The notes beneath the pieces were generated by a model. That model made no database searches and was not told the origin of the DNA. It saw only the letters and a program-made list of their open reading frames with translations. A DNA stretch of 15,171 nt from Spartobacteria bacterium (GTDB lineage: Bacteria; Verrucomicrobiota; Verrucomicrobiia; Chthoniobacterales; Chthoniobacteraceae). The stretch spans positions 1-15,171 of the forward strand of contig JANXZI010000288.1 in NCBI GenBank assembly GCA_025355595.1, written 5' to 3'. The position numbers and the translations under genes were made by a program. Below are positions 14,701-15,171 of the stretch, in pieces (positions within the stretch are counted from its first letter, which is position 1; each line of letters begins with the position of its first letter).

Positions 14701-15171
14701 GCCTTGATGATCAGCGGAAAACCGATCTCCGCCGCAACTTTCAGCGCGACCTTGCGGTCACTCACCGGCTCTTCGGTGCCCGGCAGCGTCGGGATTTTTA
14801 ATTTCTGCGTGAGCGCACGCGCCGCGACTTTGTCACCCATGAGGTCGAGCAGCTCCGGCTTTGGCCCGACAAAAGTGATGCCCGCTTTCGCGCACGCCGC
14901 GGCAAATTTCGCATTCTCCGAGAGGAATCCGTAGCCGGGATGGATCATGTCCACGCCCTTCGCCTTCGCGAGCGAGACGATGCTCTCGATGTCGAGATAC
15001 GCGCCGACCGGCCCTTTTCCTTCCCCGACGCGATACGCCTCATCGGCCTTGAAGCGGTGCATGGAAAATTTGTCCTCCTCCGCGTAAATCGCGACGGTGC
15101 GCAGCCCGAGTTCCGTCGCCGCGCGCATGATGCGGATGGCGATCTCGGAGCGGTTGGCGACGAGAAGTTTT
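11748..15171 (-). CDS. pyc: Pyruvate carboxylase (single chain), first few residues beyond window edge
   Basis: About 1140 residues are visible, starting KLLVANRSEIAIRI, so only some 5-10 N-terminal residues are missing from a usual length near 1150. It carboxylates pyruvate to oxaloacetate, an anaplerotic cytoplasmic reaction. Visible-residue positions: the biotin carboxylase domain spans about 1-450, with AFGGGGRGMRVV near 158-169, ERDCSVQRRHQK at 224-235 and EMNPRIQVEHTVTE at 287-300. The carboxyltransferase domain starts at DTTFRDAHQSLMATRVRT near 531, with EMWGGATFDTAMRFL, KDMAG near 707 (the Lys that is carbamylated and binds metal) and HFHTHDT near 733 (metal-binding His pair). The biotinyl domain ends the protein, with EAMKM and the biotinylated Lys 35 residues from the C-terminus. 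All key residues are present. The ATG at 15128 is internal, because the conserved sequence continues upstream of it to the edge. Confidence 0.97.
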   Translation of the reverse strand, partial: KLLVANRSEIAIRIMRAATELGLRTVAIYAEEDKFSMHRFKADEAYRVGEGKGPVGAYLDIESIVSLAKAKGVDMIHPGYGFLSENAKFAAACAKAGITFVGPKPELLDLMGDKVAARALTQKLKIPTLPGTEEPVSDRKVALKVAAEIGFPLIIKAAFGGGGRGMRVVKKAGDLDALLDEAQGEAERAFGNSAVFLERYVGRAKHIEVQVLGDRHGNAVHLHERDCSVQRRHQKVIEIAPSYGLSDKVRHELCDASARIAKEIGYDNAGTVEFLLDLDTDEWFFIEMNPRIQVEHTVTEQITGIDLVRSQILIAMGHALDSETVAIPPQDKIPRNGFAVQCRVTTEDPANKFTPSYGKIITYRSAGGYGVRLDAGMGDAGAVITPFYDSLLVKITTSGTTFHNALDRMDRALREFRIRGVKTNTPFLENVINHPVFRSGSATTTLIDTTPALFVFKPRRDRATKLLNFLGNVVINGNPHAKGYKPEQPLKAAPVPKWDGRVEPAKGTRQLLLELGAKKFAEWTLKQKRLLITDTTFRDAHQSLMATRVRTADMLTIAPAVARRTSELFSLEMWGGATFDTAMRFLNEDPWQRLRQLRAAVPNICFQMLLRGANAVGYTSYPANVVAGFVKHSAEAGMDIFRVFDSLNDLGNMKAAMEAVQDTHGICEGALCYTGDILDPKRTKYSLKYYISLAKELERMGAHMIAIKDMAGICRPYAAKALVKALKDEIGIPVHFHTHDTSGVNAASVLQASDAGVDVVDLAIASMSGSTSQPNMNSIVAALQNTLRETGLDLDTLNEFSDYWEHVRNFYAPFDTAPKTGSGEVYLHEMPGGQYTNLREQAASMGLGHRWPEIARCYREVNDLFGDIVKVTPSSKVVGDMALFLFTRGIKPADVVNLEPGSIAFPESVLDMLSGGLGEPMGGFPKDVVRAILGDKKIKRTKPEPVNLKETRAEVAGKTKREESEDDLYSHLMYPQVFADFAKFQASFSDVSCVPTPAFFYGPRPGEDVAVSIEEGKVLIIKLINGGTPDKDGRRVVTFELNGLPREATVLDKSISKEVKSRAKAAASDPMQIGAPIPGMITALEASVGKAVAKGDKLATLEAMKMQTNLLAPADGTVAEVLVTVGEAVEAGDLMIKLRA

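Noticed and set aside
11232..14801. A 1189-codon open frame on the + strand, antisense to tolB and pyc
   Set aside because: Both opposite-strand genes have all family motifs. The antisense translation is low-complexity Arg/Val/His sequence, an effect of codon bias.
15126..15128. ATG as the start of pyruvate carboxylase
   Set aside because: The conserved sequence KLLVANRSEIAIRI continues upstream in frame to the window edge, so this Met is internal.

Overview
The window is GC-rich, densely coding bacterial chromosome, most likely from a member of the Verrucomicrobiota. The main evidence is a complete four-gene 'Verru_Chthon cassette' (order B-C-A-D, about 985-7335, + strand), a set named after Verrucomicrobium and Chthoniobacter. 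The other genes are ordinary bacterial housekeeping functions of a Gram-negative-type cell, including a periplasmic TolB and a secreted peptidoglycan amidase. No insertion sequence, phage gene, CRISPR array or rRNA was seen, and no gene-free stretch exceeds about 140 bases.

Layout. At the left edge (1-844, - strand) is a YhaM-like 3'-5' exoribonuclease (OB fold plus HD domain) that runs off the window. A 140-base divergent intergenic region with an AT-rich patch and a 14-bp palindrome separates it from the cassette. The cassette genes are tightly packed: B and C overlap by ATGA, C and A overlap by GTGA or by 25 bases depending on the start of A, and D follows A after a few bases. The cassette ends at a 12-bp inverted repeat between convergent genes.

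On the - strand, reading right to left, come a nearly complete single-chain pyruvate carboxylase (cut by the right edge), tolB, then an N-acetylmuramoyl-L-alanine amidase, a bifunctional NAD(P)H-hydrate repair enzyme and an RmlC-like cupin. A tRNA-His gene with its own promoter lies on the + strand between tolB and the amidase gene.

The most interesting point is the cassette. Each product can be matched to one minor pseudopilin of type II secretion: B to GspI, C to GspJ, A to GspK and D to GspH. The Glu at mature position 5 is present in B, C and D and absent in A, as it is absent in GspK. A is about four times longer than a usual GspK. My reading is that the cassette encodes an enlarged pseudopilus tip complex that works with an assembly machine encoded elsewhere. 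The family names come from recognition of the sequences; the GspH-I-J-K mapping is inference.
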